Source of the DNA: Nitrospiraceae bacterium
GTDB taxonomy: Bacteria; Nitrospirota; Nitrospiria; Nitrospirales; Nitrospiraceae
DNA: 64,000 nt
NCBI GenBank assembly: GCA_009692155.1
Contig: SHZW01000003.1
Location: 1-64,000, forward strand
Direction: 5' to 3'
A program made the translations under genes and the position numbers. Shown here piece after piece: positions 44,658 through 53,353 of this stretch; positions within the stretch are counted from its first letter, which is position 1, and each line of letters starts with the position of its first letter. The notes beneath the pieces were generated by a model. The model ran no database searches and had not been told where the DNA came from. It saw only the letters and a program-made list of their open reading frames with translations.

Positions 44658-45653
44658 TCACCGGCGCGGACGCCGGGCCTCTTTCCTGTTCAACTGCTCG
44701 AGCTTGCGTTCCGTCCGTTCAATCAGAGGCTTGTTCGCAGGATTTTTCTCGGCCAGCATCAGGTAGGCATACATCTCTTCCGCGGCCTCCTGCTTTTTCC
44801 CCTGCGCCTTCAGCGCGCGCCCGAGGGCCAGGTGCGGGCGGGCCGCGTCGGGCTTGAGGTGAATCGTCGTCCGGTATTCGCGGATCGCCGCATCGAGATT
44901 CCCTTCGCTGTGGTACAGGTAGCCCATCTTCAAATGCGCCCAGGGATTGTCGGGGTCCAGCCGTAGCGCCTCCTGGAGCGTCGCCCGGAATTTCTCGCGC
45001 TCTTCGGGGGACGGGGCTTTCACCTGGGTCACAATGTCGTCTTTTGTTCCCGCCGGTATCTGCCACGTTCTGGTCAGCAGTTCGTTGGCATCGGCCCGCG
45101 CCAGCACTTGCTGCCGCTGCTGCACGGCGGTTTCGGCCTCACCGCCTTTCAGCGCCGCCAACTGCCTGCTCTTGTCGTCCAATTCTTTCCGCAGGCGATC
45201 CGCTTCGGCCTTCGCGCGGATCAGTTCTTCCTTCGCCAGTTCGTTCTTGCGGAGTTCGCCGAGCTGCCTGGTCACGACCGCGGGATCCACTTTCACCGTC
45301 ACATCGACGCGGACCATCGTGGTCTCGCCCTCCAGCGTCGTGCGCGTAGACTGCTCAATCACTTCGACGATCCCAGCCGTGTAGGACCGAATTTCGTCCC
45401 TCGTGACGCTGAGGTGTTTGACTTCCGTGACCCCTTCCAGGTACGTGCCGACCTGCTCCAACGCCTGACGCTTCGCATCCAGCAGGGCCAGTCGCTTGGC
45501 ATCGGTCTTCGTATCGTTGTCCCCCATGCAGTATTCGCCGGTGGCCGTCAGCGTGCGCACCTCCGTCGCGGCAGCGGCCGGAGCCTGCACGAGCCAGATC
45601 GCCAGCACGGCAAGCCCCATGGACACGGTGCCTGTTTGACGGAAATTCATCAT
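44658..45653 (-). CDS. Exported protein with LPP20/FlgO-like N-terminus and TPR C-terminus
   Basis: 331 aa. Signal peptide (LAVLAIWLVQAPAAAA), then ATGEYCMGDNDTKTDAKRLALLDAKRQALEQVGTYLEG, the pattern of the LPP20-type domain that acts on 'ARxxA' multi-helix repeats. A coiled coil (residues 130-175) and about three TPRs (FRATLQEALRLDPDNPWAHLKMGYLYHSEG) follow. Role unknown, presumably envelope. ATG 45653 or ATG 45650. Confidence 0.72.
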   Translation of the reverse strand: MMNFRQTGTVSMGLAVLAIWLVQAPAAAATEVRTLTATGEYCMGDNDTKTDAKRLALLDAKRQALEQVGTYLEGVTEVKHLSVTRDEIRSYTAGIVEVIEQSTRTTLEGETTMVRVDVTVKVDPAVVTRQLGELRKNELAKEELIRAKAEADRLRKELDDKSRQLAALKGGEAETAVQQRQQVLARADANELLTRTWQIPAGTKDDIVTQVKAPSPEEREKFRATLQEALRLDPDNPWAHLKMGYLYHSEGNLDAAIREYRTTIHLKPDAARPHLALGRALKAQGKKQEAAEEMYAYLMLAEKNPANKPLIERTERKLEQLNRKEARRPRR

Positions 45654-45730
45654 ATAATTTTACCAAGTGTGGACGCGCAAGGCTACCTGAGGCCCTTGCC
45701 CCTGTCCAGCAGAACGTGCCTACCGCTCGC

Positions 45731-46843
45731 CTATCGCTCGATCGTCTCGAGGCGACCGGGCTCTTCGCTTGCCTCCACCACGCGAAACCCGATCCGTCCG
45801 ATGACGCGCCCATCGTTCGTTTCGACATCCACGCGCCACTCGCCAGGATCCAGGTGTGATTTCATTGTGTAGCCCCGATAGCCGCCATCGCGTCCTCCTG
45901 CAATCGTCATGGGGATGCGGTCTGTCGTGACAAAATTCCGGTCGGAGCGGCCCGAGGAACGATATTGCCAGTGATGGATGATCGTCGTTTGCAACGCCAC
46001 CGGTGCAAATACAGCCGTGAAGCCGTATGCCGGCCCTGGCCCGTGGAACGGATCATCCGACCGCTTCCAAAACTGGTACCAGGCCCCCTCTTCGAAGCTG
46101 AGCCGATATCGTCCATCAATCTTCTCGATCGTGTGGTAGACCCCTGCGAATTTCATGGACAGCGGGACAGGAGGGATCCAATGCAAAAAGTAGAACCCGA
46201 CGAGCACCGCAACCAGTACTACCGCCGGCGCGCCGGTCAACACGACGTCCCGCGTGGACCGATTCGGTGCACCCGCATAGATCAACTCGACCACCCGCAG
46301 GGTGACGGCGAGGCTCAGGGCCGCACCGATCAAAAACACGAGCATATTCATGAACCCAGTAAGGACCGGCAGGAAGAAGGTGAAGAAACTGAAGCAGACC
46401 AGGGCGTAGAGACCGACGAGCAGTCTGAGATTCGAGAGCCGGTCCTTGAACAGTTCGTTGGCGACCAGAAACGCCACGAGCACGGCGAAGAACACGGCCG
46501 TGCCGGTGAGCGACGCGCTTTGGGAGTAGAAGATCGCATACGCGCTGAACAGCCCGCCGAGGAGAAACTGGATGGCCTGCGGATAGTACGGCCGGGCGCA
46601 CACAAGCAACGCCGGTGGCCTGCCCACCGCGCCGGCCCCGGCCAGATCGGCCCGCCCGGTCAGAATAATCAGCAGGCCCAGCAGGCTCAGGTAGAAAAGC
46701 AGGATAAGGTTGTCCAGCAGTCGATCGATCCGCGTCAGCGTGATCGTGTCATAGGTCACGCCGGTGAAAAAGAACACCGCCGGCAGCAGGGGCTTGGCGA
46801 ACGCAGCGCGAAGTCGGGTCAGCGGCAGCATGGTATCCGTCAT
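45731..46843 (-). CDS. DUF2914 domain-containing membrane protein
   Basis: 370 aa. About seven membrane helices fill the first 230 residues. The C-terminal 130 residues form the DUF2914 domain (HWQYRSSGRSDRNFVTT...SHLDPGEWRVDVETNDGRVIGRIGFRVVE) in the periplasm, with a beta-rich fold seen in several uncharacterised envelope proteins. The ATG overlaps the stop of the next gene upstream (ATGA). Function unknown. Confidence 0.8.
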   Translation of the reverse strand: MTDTMLPLTRLRAAFAKPLLPAVFFFTGVTYDTITLTRIDRLLDNLILLFYLSLLGLLIILTGRADLAGAGAVGRPPALLVCARPYYPQAIQFLLGGLFSAYAIFYSQSASLTGTAVFFAVLVAFLVANELFKDRLSNLRLLVGLYALVCFSFFTFFLPVLTGFMNMLVFLIGAALSLAVTLRVVELIYAGAPNRSTRDVVLTGAPAVVLVAVLVGFYFLHWIPPVPLSMKFAGVYHTIEKIDGRYRLSFEEGAWYQFWKRSDDPFHGPGPAYGFTAVFAPVALQTTIIHHWQYRSSGRSDRNFVTTDRIPMTIAGGRDGGYRGYTMKSHLDPGEWRVDVETNDGRVIGRIGFRVVEASEEPGRLETIER

Positions 46844-47901
46844 GGGAAGGGAGGAAGGGGAGCATAGGTGACCGGCATGCCGACGAGCTGCTCCAGCCAG
46901 CCGGCCATCTCATCTTCCGGAAGCGGCGCCCGATTCAGGCGGAATTCGAGCTGAAACCCGCCTTCCGCTCCGACAATGCCCACGATCGCCGACGCGTCGG
47001 TCCCGTCGGGAGCCAGTTGCTGGGTTTGAAACTCGCAGAGCGTGGCATAGAGCCGGCCGGCCGGTGCGATGGCGCGCAGCACTTCCGGCAATTCATCCAG
47101 CGGGCAATGGACCGAACAGCGATAGGCCGACCGGGCGCCAGGCGCCACCGACTGAAACTCGTCGAGCGCAGGCTCGGTAAATCCGGTCAGGTAGGCGCGG
47201 ACACGGGCGGGCTCGCTGCCATGGGTCGCCGCCAGCCGGCTGGCCGGCACGAGAAACTCGAACACGTCGGACGAATTGTATTCGAACTGGCACGGCCCGA
47301 AGGCATCCGGCCACGAACAAAACAGCGGCATCCGGGTGTCGGCCCCCCGAAGGACCAGACTGTTTTTTTCGATCACCGCTTCGATCGGCACCTCGAGGAC
47401 CGCGATCGCGGAGAGAAATGCGCGCTGGCGCTCCTCCAGCCACAGCGCGCGCCGGTCGTCGGCGCGCGTTTCACCAGGCGTGACTACGTCGATCGTTTGA
47501 AGACGGACCCGGATGAACCCGTGCGTGTGGCGGAAGCCCAGCCAGAGCATGCTGCGGGAATGATGCGTCGCCATCGAACCCGACAGGCACCAGGGATGGC
47601 TCACCGAACAGTAGGTCCCGACGGATTGATGCCGCTGGTAGACCGTGTGGTAGCCGCCGGCCAGCAGAAAAAAGTCGCCGCGCCAGCCGTCACGCAGATG
47701 GACCAGCGTGACATCTTCCGTCGCCCAGGGATCGAGGTGGTCGAAATCCTCCGGCGCGCGGACTTCCCACTCCTCGACATAGCAGATGACGTCTTTGGCC
47801 GGCGCGGCCGGGATCAGCCCCTGCGTGGCCAGTCGCTCGGCGGTTGCGAGGATCTCGTCAAAGCCCAGGTTGAGCCTGGTTTCCCACCGCCGCTCGCGCA
47901 T
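46840..47901 (-). CDS. Hypothetical protein, 353 aa
   Basis: A soluble protein with no signal peptide, membrane helix or motif I recognise. Features: His/Trp-rich stretches (MATHHSRSMLWLGFRHTHGF), several Cys, and a beta-type C-terminal half. ATG 47901 is used. The frame is open to 47967, but that extension (N-Q-T-N-Q-I type) only translates the nonamer-word array. It forms an operon with the DUF2914 gene by a 4-nt overlap. Confidence 0.7.
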   Translation of the reverse strand: MRERRWETRLNLGFDEILATAERLATQGLIPAAPAKDVICYVEEWEVRAPEDFDHLDPWATEDVTLVHLRDGWRGDFFLLAGGYHTVYQRHQSVGTYCSVSHPWCLSGSMATHHSRSMLWLGFRHTHGFIRVRLQTIDVVTPGETRADDRRALWLEERQRAFLSAIAVLEVPIEAVIEKNSLVLRGADTRMPLFCSWPDAFGPCQFEYNSSDVFEFLVPASRLAATHGSEPARVRAYLTGFTEPALDEFQSVAPGARSAYRCSVHCPLDELPEVLRAIAPAGRLYATLCEFQTQQLAPDGTDASAIVGIVGAEGGFQLEFRLNRAPLPEDEMAGWLEQLVGMPVTYAPLPPFP

Positions 47902-47914
47902 GGTGAATTGATCC

Positions 47915-47959
47915 GGGTTTATCTGGTTTGTCTGGTTGATCTGGTTCGTTTGGTTCGAC
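47915..47959. repeat. Nonamer-word array
   Basis: GGGTTTATC, TGGTTTGTC, TGGTTGATC, TGGTTCGTT, TGGTTCGAC in tandem, between two minus-strand genes. Related word to 9798 and 24412. No inverse arm is evident. Confidence 0.78.
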
Positions 47960-47976
47960 CTGCGCACTCACCGGCC

Positions 47977-48594
47977 CTACTTCGTGAGCAGGGCACGATC
48001 CTGCACGCGAACATCCGCCAGCAGCTTGTCCAGATTTTCCTTGAGCATCCGGTTCACGAGTTCCTGCGCTTCGCCCGGCTTAAACCAGAACACGGCGTCC
48101 TCGCGCGACCCTTCCAAATTCAGCCGAACGGTGCTGCGATCCGACGCATTGGCCACCCGGATCATCACTTTGACTTTCGCCGTCAGCTTGGTCGAAAAGA
48201 ACCGGCTCCGGGCCTGCACCGATAATTGCTGTACCTGGCCCGTGACCGTGATGTCCGGCTTGTCCGGAAGCTCCTGCGCAGCCGGTCTTTTCATCCATAT
48301 TTGAAACCCCATTGACTTGAGATTGTCGGCCACCACCTGGGCCACCGCATCGCCCAGCTTGCCCCCCTGCACCGCAAAGATCGTTTCTCCCCCGCCAAGA
48401 TGGGTGCGGACGCCAAGATGACCCGCTTCCGAGACCTCTTCGAACGGCTCGACGACCACTTTGATGTCCTGAAAATTCTGATTGATGGATCTGACGGAAG
48501 GCAAGGCCTGGATTTTCAGCGGGATGACTTCTCCCGTTCCGGCGCAGCCGGCAAGCAGCAGGATTACTCCAAACGCAAATGAGATGATCGGCAT
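47977..48594 (-). CDS. YajG-like lipoprotein
   Basis: 205 aa. Lipobox LLLAGC after a short signal peptide (MPIISFAFGVILLLAGC), then a periplasmic domain with KVVVEPFEE, ADNLKSMGFQIW and an ending like DVRVQDRALLTK. AAAAGGAGACTTGGAG is just upstream of ATG 48594. Such YajG-type lipoproteins are outer or inner membrane anchored with unknown purpose. It heads the group of genes to 43457, after a word-array gap. Confidence 0.82.
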   Translation of the reverse strand: MPIISFAFGVILLLAGCAGTGEVIPLKIQALPSVRSINQNFQDIKVVVEPFEEVSEAGHLGVRTHLGGGETIFAVQGGKLGDAVAQVVADNLKSMGFQIWMKRPAAQELPDKPDITVTGQVQQLSVQARSRFFSTKLTAKVKVMIRVANASDRSTVRLNLEGSREDAVFWFKPGEAQELVNRMLKENLDKLLADVRVQDRALLTK

Positions 48595-48700
48595 ACTCCA
48601 AGTCTCCTTTTGAAAATCAGGCTCGTGGGCAAATCGGGCGATAGTGTACCCGCATGAACCACGGATCGTCTACGGGGTACGAGAGTCCGTCACGAGCGCA

Positions 48701-49072
48701 TCATCGCTGGTGGGTTTCGAACGTCGTCACATCAAGTTCATAGAGCTTCCGGCACTCCCCGCAACGCAGCCCGGCTGTTTCCCGAACCACGTCCATCGCG
48801 CGGACGGCGAGCGCGGCCGGATGCGAGGCGGCGCATTCTTCCAGATGCACGTCGGCCGGGCGCTCATCGTGCACTTTCGCCTCGTCTTCGACCGCATGCA
48901 CGGCTGAAATACGCAGGGCGAGTGCGCGCAGAGTCAGGCGATGGAGCATGTTGCAGGAGGTGCATCTGAGTACGATGCTATTCGGCAGATGCAGAGATTT
49001 CAGATTAAGGCAAAGGGGATGAACGGCGAAACACTGCTGGATAAATGCGCCGCTTTTAAAAACCTGTCCCAT
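48701..49072 (-). CDS. Putative zinc-ribbon protein, 123 aa (start uncertain)
   Basis: Two Cys pairs, LRCTSCNML (residues 36-42) and LRCGECRKLYEL (near 103-114), surround a helical middle and give a zinc-ribbon look. ATG 49072 has no good ribosome site and the first 35 residues have a different composition. An internal ATG (48949) would remove the first Cys pair, which argues against it. Possibly shares function with the neighbouring zinc-ribbon gene at 49420. Confidence 0.5.
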   Translation of the reverse strand: MGQVFKSGAFIQQCFAVHPLCLNLKSLHLPNSIVLRCTSCNMLHRLTLRALALRISAVHAVEDEAKVHDERPADVHLEECAASHPAALAVRAMDVVRETAGLRCGECRKLYELDVTTFETHQR

Positions 49073-49084
49073 ACAAGAAAAGCT

Positions 49085-49423
49085 TCACAGCTTGGCGAGT
49101 GCAATCAACGCTACGACTCCTAAAACATACGGAATCAGGCAGGAATACAGAAGCGCCCTGGCTGCGAACGCTCCTGACGGATCGGGCCTCAGCGTCCGCT
49201 GTTCCTTGTACACAAACTCGTAGGACAGCACGGCAATGGTGATGGTGAGCACGAGCACCTTGCTGGTCCGGGGCCAGGTATAGATGCCGCTGAGCACGAA
49301 ATCAGCCGTGGAGAACCCGCTGATAAGCAGAATGATCGGCGCGACGAAGAAACGGACGATGTCCGCGAACCGTTGCGGCCAGCGGGAGCCGGAAGCGGCA
49401 ACCCTGGTCTCGGCCGGTGTCAC
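49085..49423 (-). CDS. Small membrane protein, 112 aa
   Basis: Three hydrophobic segments (FVAPIILLISGFSTADFVLS, VLVLTITIAVLSYEFVY, CLIPYVLGVVALIALA). GTG 49423 overlaps the stop of the zinc-ribbon gene as GTGA and fits a coupled start. ATG 49489 would overlap that gene by 70 nt. Unknown function. Confidence 0.6.
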   Translation of the reverse strand: MTPAETRVAASGSRWPQRFADIVRFFVAPIILLISGFSTADFVLSGIYTWPRTSKVLVLTITIAVLSYEFVYKEQRTLRPDPSGAFAARALLYSCLIPYVLGVVALIALAKL

Positions 49424-49695
49424 GCCCCGACCGTGGACTTCCGAACGGTGCCCGATGGTGACGTGTGGCTGGACTGACAGGCCTTGCACAAGCGCGGGCG
49501 CTGCTTGAGAAACTTCGCTTTCCCGCCGGCCAGGCAGCTATAGTGGACAAATTCGTTGCAGACCGTGCAGCGCGCCCAGCCGCCCCGAAAGAACGTGAAG
49601 TTCCGGTAGAGCCCCTTGTGGCAGACCGTGCAGATCCGGGGTTCGATCCCCAGCAGCATCGGCTCCCATTGCCCGCCAAACACGCGAATACTCAT
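49420..49695 (-). CDS. Zinc-ribbon protein, 91 aa
   Basis: Starts MSIRVFGGQWEPMLLGIEP. Three Cys pairs: ICTVCHKGL, ARCTVCNEFVHYSC, LCKACQSS, suggesting two zinc sites in a FYVE/PHD-like arrangement. Followed by a membrane protein in a 4-nt overlap, so the two may form a small complex. Function unknown. The longer frame to 49803 translates the octamer array and is rejected. Confidence 0.65.
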   Translation of the reverse strand: MSIRVFGGQWEPMLLGIEPRICTVCHKGLYRNFTFFRGGWARCTVCNEFVHYSCLAGGKAKFLKQRPRLCKACQSSHTSPSGTVRKSTVGA

Positions 49696-49753
49696 GGCGG
49701 GAGTATACCGAAGGCCTGCGCGGAATGACAAGCCACCCCGAAAGTAGAGATTG

Positions 49754-49842
49754 GGTGATTTGGTGATCTGGTGATGTACCGACCGGATCCGAAATGATCT
49801 CACTTCACCAAATCCGACTTCGCCAAATCACCAAATTCATCA
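49754..49842. repeat. Inverted octamer-word array
   Basis: GGTGATTT, GGTGATCT, GGTGATGT (49754-49777) face TTCACCAA, ATCCGACT, TCGCCAAA, TCACCAAA, TTCATCAC (from 49804). Same word family as 39844. It lies in the divergent gap before ispA. Confidence 0.78.
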
Positions 49843-49891
49843 CGCGCTTGCCTCGCGCCGCCTCCCTTTGTTAGTCTGCCGCGCGACGGAC

Positions 49892-50788
49892 ATGATGATG
49901 GACATCAAGCGATATCTCGAACAAAAACGTGACGAAGTGGACCGGTTTCTGGAATCGGTCATCCCCGGCGCCACCGCCCCGCCGACGACTCTGCACGAAT
50001 CGATGCGGTACAGCCTCTTTGCCGGCGGCAAGCGCGTCCGCCCCATCCTGGCCATCGCGGCGGCAGAAGCGGTCGGTGCAACGTCGAAAGCCATTTTACC
50101 GGTCGCCTCTTCGCTCGAACTGATTCATACCTACTCGTTGGTGCATGACGACCTGCCGGCCATGGATAACGACAACTATCGCCGCGGGAAGCCGACCAAC
50201 CATAAAGTTTACGGGGACGCGATGGCCATTTTAGCCGGCGACGCCCTGCTGACCATGGCTTTCGAGCTGTGCAGCCGGCCCGACTTGATGGACGGCCTCG
50301 ATCCCGCGCGCCAGATCCAGATCGTGCGTGAGCTGGCCTACGGTTCAGGCAATCTCGGCATGGTCGGCGGGCAGGTGTTGGACATCCAGGCGGAGAACAA
50401 GGACATCGACCTCGCCACGCTCCAGAATATTCATAAACATAAAACGGGCATGCTGATCCGCGCGGCGGTGCGCATGGGCGCGATCACCGCCGGGGCCACC
50501 GCGGCACAGCTGGACAGCCTGACGAAATACGCGGAAGACACCGGCCTCGCCTTCCAGATCGCCGACGACGTGCTGAACGTCACCGGCACGCGAGAAGAAT
50601 TGGGCAAGGACGCCAATACCGACGCCAAGCGCGGCAAGAAGACCTACCCCACGTTTTACGGCGTGGATGGCGCAAAAAAAATGGCCGATGAATGTACCCA
50701 GCGGGCAATCGGACGTCTCTCCTCATTCGACGCAAAGGCCGATCCGCTCCGCGAACTCGCCCGCTACATTACCTCCAGAAAAAACTGA
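49892..50788 (+). CDS. ispA: Polyprenyl synthetase (farnesyl/geranylgeranyl diphosphate synthase)
   Basis: 298 aa. The first Asp-rich motif DDLPAMDND and the second FQIADDVLN, with GKRVRP near the start, define short-chain trans-prenyl synthases. The product is probably FPP or GGPP, feeding hopanoid, carotenoid and quinone routes. The next genes are hpnA and a carotenoid-type protein. Three adjacent ATGs (49892, 49895, 49898) follow CGACGGAC. The first is used. Confidence 0.92.
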   Translation: MMMDIKRYLEQKRDEVDRFLESVIPGATAPPTTLHESMRYSLFAGGKRVRPILAIAAAEAVGATSKAILPVASSLELIHTYSLVHDDLPAMDNDNYRRGKPTNHKVYGDAMAILAGDALLTMAFELCSRPDLMDGLDPARQIQIVRELAYGSGNLGMVGGQVLDIQAENKDIDLATLQNIHKHKTGMLIRAAVRMGAITAGATAAQLDSLTKYAEDTGLAFQIADDVLNVTGTREELGKDANTDAKRGKKTYPTFYGVDGAKKMADECTQRAIGRLSSFDAKADPLRELARYITSRKN

Positions 50789-50818
50789 AGGGTTCGAGGT
50801 TATGGGTAAAGAAAATCG

Positions 50819-50853
50819 CGCACCCCGCACCCCGCACCCCGCACCCCGCTACC
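50819..50853. repeat. Heptamer-word array between ispA and hpnA
   Basis: CGCACCC four times and CGCTACC once, in tandem. It follows TTCGAGGTTATGGGT (50792-50806), which recurs at 55706 next to another array. Confidence 0.8.
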
Positions 50854-50863
50854 GTTATTCTGC

Positions 50864-51850
50864 ATGAAAGCTCTGATTACCGGCGCGACGGGATTCGTGG
50901 GAGCCGCCGTGGCCCGCGCGGTCGCCGCGACCGGCACGGACGTGCGCGTGCTCGTCCGGCGTGACAGCGACCTTCGCAATCTCGAAGGGCTCAACGTCGA
51001 ACAGACGCACGGCGATCTGCGCGACCGCGAGTCGCTTCGCAGCGCACTCGCCGGCTGCCGGCAGCTCTACCACGTCGCCGCGCATTACGCGCTCTGGGCG
51101 AAAGATCCCTCGGTGTTCTACGACATCAACGTCACCGGCACCCGCACGCTGCTGGAAACCGCCCGCGACACCGGCATCCAGCGCATCGTGTACACCAGCA
51201 CGATCGGTGCGATCGGCCTGCCGGAAGGCGGCGGCCCCGGCACGGAGCAGACTCCGGTGTCGCTGGCGCAGATGGCCGGCGACTACAAGCGGTCCAAATA
51301 TCTTGCCGAGCAGGAAGTCGTGACGCTGGCCAAAGCCGGCCTGCCGGTCGTGATCGTGAACCCCAGTGCGCCGGTCGGTGAACGGGACATCAAGCCCACG
51401 CCCACCGGCCGGATGATCGTGGACTTCATGAAGGGGCGCATGCCGGCCTATATCGAAACCGGCATGAATTTGATCGATGTGGACGACGTGGCCGTCGGCC
51501 ATGTCCGTGCGATGGAACGCGGCCGGATCGGCGAACGCTATATCCTGGGGAACCGGAATTTAATGTTGCGGGAAATCTTCGAGATGCTCAGCCGGTTGAC
51601 CGGTGTCCCCGCCCCGACTATCAAGCTGCCCCGGCTGGCAATTTTACCCCTGGCCTACGTCAATAAATGGATCGCGGATTATGTGACTCATCAGCCGCCG
51701 CGCATTCCGCTGGAAGGCGTGAAGATGGCCAAGTACAGAATGCATTACGACTGCAGCAAGGCCGTCCGCGAACTGGCCTTGCCCCAACCGCCGATCGAAA
51801 TTGCGCTGGAGAAGGCCGTGCGATGGTTCCGGGATCATCATTACGCATGA
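50864..51850 (+). CDS. hpnA: Hopanoid-associated sugar epimerase HpnA
   Basis: 328 aa extended SDR. MKALITGATGFVGAAVARA Rossmann start, YTSTIGAIGLP and the catalytic YKRSKYLAE (Y-x3-K), then NPSAPVGERDIKPTPTG, a segment characteristic of HpnA. HpnA is linked to hopanoid side-chain synthesis. Here the usual shc/hpn cluster is not present, only prenyl synthase and a carotenoid-type gene. The stop overlaps the next ATG (ATGA). Confidence 0.9.
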   Translation: MKALITGATGFVGAAVARAVAATGTDVRVLVRRDSDLRNLEGLNVEQTHGDLRDRESLRSALAGCRQLYHVAAHYALWAKDPSVFYDINVTGTRTLLETARDTGIQRIVYTSTIGAIGLPEGGGPGTEQTPVSLAQMAGDYKRSKYLAEQEVVTLAKAGLPVVIVNPSAPVGERDIKPTPTGRMIVDFMKGRMPAYIETGMNLIDVDDVAVGHVRAMERGRIGERYILGNRNLMLREIFEMLSRLTGVPAPTIKLPRLAILPLAYVNKWIADYVTHQPPRIPLEGVKMAKYRMHYDCSKAVRELALPQPPIEIALEKAVRWFRDHHYA

Positions 51851-52680
51851 TGGACATCCCTCTTCTACTGTTCAAAACGCTGCTCCTCCGCCCCTACGTG
51901 TTCGTCTTTCTGGCGGCGGCGCTGTTTTGCGCGCACAGACTCATTGGCTGGAAGCGGACCGGCCTGTTTTTGGGCATCACCTGGTTCGTCGCCTTCGTGT
52001 GCGAATGGTCCTCGACCCGCAACGGCATCCCCTTCGGCTGGTACCACTACACAGGGTTCACGGTCGGCCAGGAACTCTACCTGTCGAACGTCCCCTTCAT
52101 GGATTCGCTCTCGTTCAGCTTCCTGCTCTATGCGAGCTATTGCCTCGCGCTGTTTTTTCTGCTGCCGAAGCAGGCGCCGAACGGTGCGCGCTGCTGCCAG
52201 CCTGCGCTCGGTTTTCCGCTTGAAGCCCGCACATCCTGGCCGGTGTTTGGACTGACCGTGCTGTTCTTTGCCTTCATCGATATGGTGATCGATCCCGTGG
52301 CGCTGCGGGGAAGTCGCTGGTTCCTGGGCCAGATCTATTTTTATCCGGACCCCGGCATCCATTTTGGTGTCACGATCGCCAATTATGTGGGCTGGGCCGT
52401 GGTGGGAGCCATCTCGCTGGCGATGTATTTCCCTCTGGACCGCCACCTGCCAACGCCCGCGAACAAGCCCAGCCGATCCGTCACCGGCGACGTGCTGCTG
52501 GGCTGCGGACTCTATTATGGGGTGCTGCTGTTCAACCTGGGCGTGACCTTCTGGATCGGCGAATTGCTGCTCGGCATGACCGGCACGCTCATCTATATCC
52601 CGGTCACGGCGCTGTTTCTGCTCCGGCTGTTCGATCGGTTCCCATACCCGGGCCCCCTTCAATCGGATACTGGCTCATAA
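51847..52680 (+). CDS. Carotenoid biosynthesis protein (DUF422/CruF-like)
   Basis: 277 aa, about seven membrane helices with conserved polar spots (WSSTRNGIPFGWYHYTG, FAFIDMVIDPVALRGSRWFLG). The family includes CruF and archaeal carotenoid hydratase-like proteins. Its 4-nt overlap with hpnA and closeness to ispA suggest a terpenoid lipid role, with the exact reaction unknown. ATG 51847 (or 51850). Confidence 0.8.
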   Translation: MMDIPLLLFKTLLLRPYVFVFLAAALFCAHRLIGWKRTGLFLGITWFVAFVCEWSSTRNGIPFGWYHYTGFTVGQELYLSNVPFMDSLSFSFLLYASYCLALFFLLPKQAPNGARCCQPALGFPLEARTSWPVFGLTVLFFAFIDMVIDPVALRGSRWFLGQIYFYPDPGIHFGVTIANYVGWAVVGAISLAMYFPLDRHLPTPANKPSRSVTGDVLLGCGLYYGVLLFNLGVTFWIGELLLGMTGTLIYIPVTALFLLRLFDRFPYPGPLQSDTGS

Positions 52681-52692
52681 CCCAATGCATTC

Positions 52693-52721
52693 TTGGGTTC
52701 CGTATCGGAAGATTGTATACT
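52693..52721 (+). promoter_or_regulatory. Promoter for the cytochrome gene, next to the start codon
   Basis: TTGGGT (52693-52698) and TATACT (52716-52721), 17 bp apart. The ATG follows only 4 nt later (second ATG 7 nt), so the transcript may be leaderless. Confidence 0.6.
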
Positions 52722-52725
52722 GCGC

Positions 52726-53295
52726 ATGATGTCGAATCGCACCAGGGTCCTGATTGGAATCGCCGCAGCTGCCGCCCTTCTCGTGGTCATGGTCTCAGGC
52801 TGGTTCGCCTACGCGTTCTTCCAGACCGGATTCAGCGCCAAGGCAAAGCCCTCCGCCCTCGAAGTTGTGCTGGCCCGCCAGGCCCGGCACCTGGCCGTTC
52901 CGTTCTCCCAGCGGAACGCCGCCAATCCGATTCCAGCGAGCCACGATCTGATGACTGAGGCGCGGCATCACTTCGCCGATCACTGTGCCACCTGTCACGC
53001 CAACGACGGCAGCGGCAAAACACCCATTGGAGAAAACGTCTATCCCAAGGCGCCTGACCTGCGCCTCTCCGACACGCAATCCATGTCCGACGGCGAACTG
53101 TTTTTCGTCATTCACAACGGCATCCGTTTTACCGCCATGCCGGCCTGGGGCAAGGGCAAGCCGGAAGAAGACAAGGAAAGCTGGAAACTCGTCCATTTCA
53201 TCCGCCATCTGCCCAAGCTCACGCCGGATGAATTGGAGGAGATGAAACGGTATAATACAAAAACCGAACAGCCCGCGGCAGATCACCATCATTGA
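52726..53295 (+). CDS. Monohaem c-type cytochrome, membrane-anchored
   Basis: 189 aa. N-terminal hydrophobic segment (VLIGIAAAAALLVVMVSGWFAYAF) is an uncleaved anchor or signal. The haem motif C87-A-T-C-H91 and a likely axial Met in RFTAMPAWGKG are present. The end is His-rich (DHHH). An electron carrier in the periplasm. No oxidase gene adjoins. See the promoter entry for the probable leaderless start at ATG 52726 or 52729. Confidence 0.88.
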   Translation: MMSNRTRVLIGIAAAAALLVVMVSGWFAYAFFQTGFSAKAKPSALEVVLARQARHLAVPFSQRNAANPIPASHDLMTEARHHFADHCATCHANDGSGKTPIGENVYPKAPDLRLSDTQSMSDGELFFVIHNGIRFTAMPAWGKGKPEEDKESWKLVHFIRHLPKLTPDELEEMKRYNTKTEQPAADHHH

Positions 53296-53353
53296 CGTCG
53301 GCCGTGGAAGAAACGACAATGACACGCGTATTCGCCCAACCAGGAGTTACGTT

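Noticed and set aside
46840-47967. Extended N-terminus of the 46840 gene
   Set aside because: The extra residues only translate the nonamer array.
49696-49803. Extended N-terminus of the 49420 zinc-ribbon gene
   Set aside because: It translates the octamer array and adds no conserved residues.
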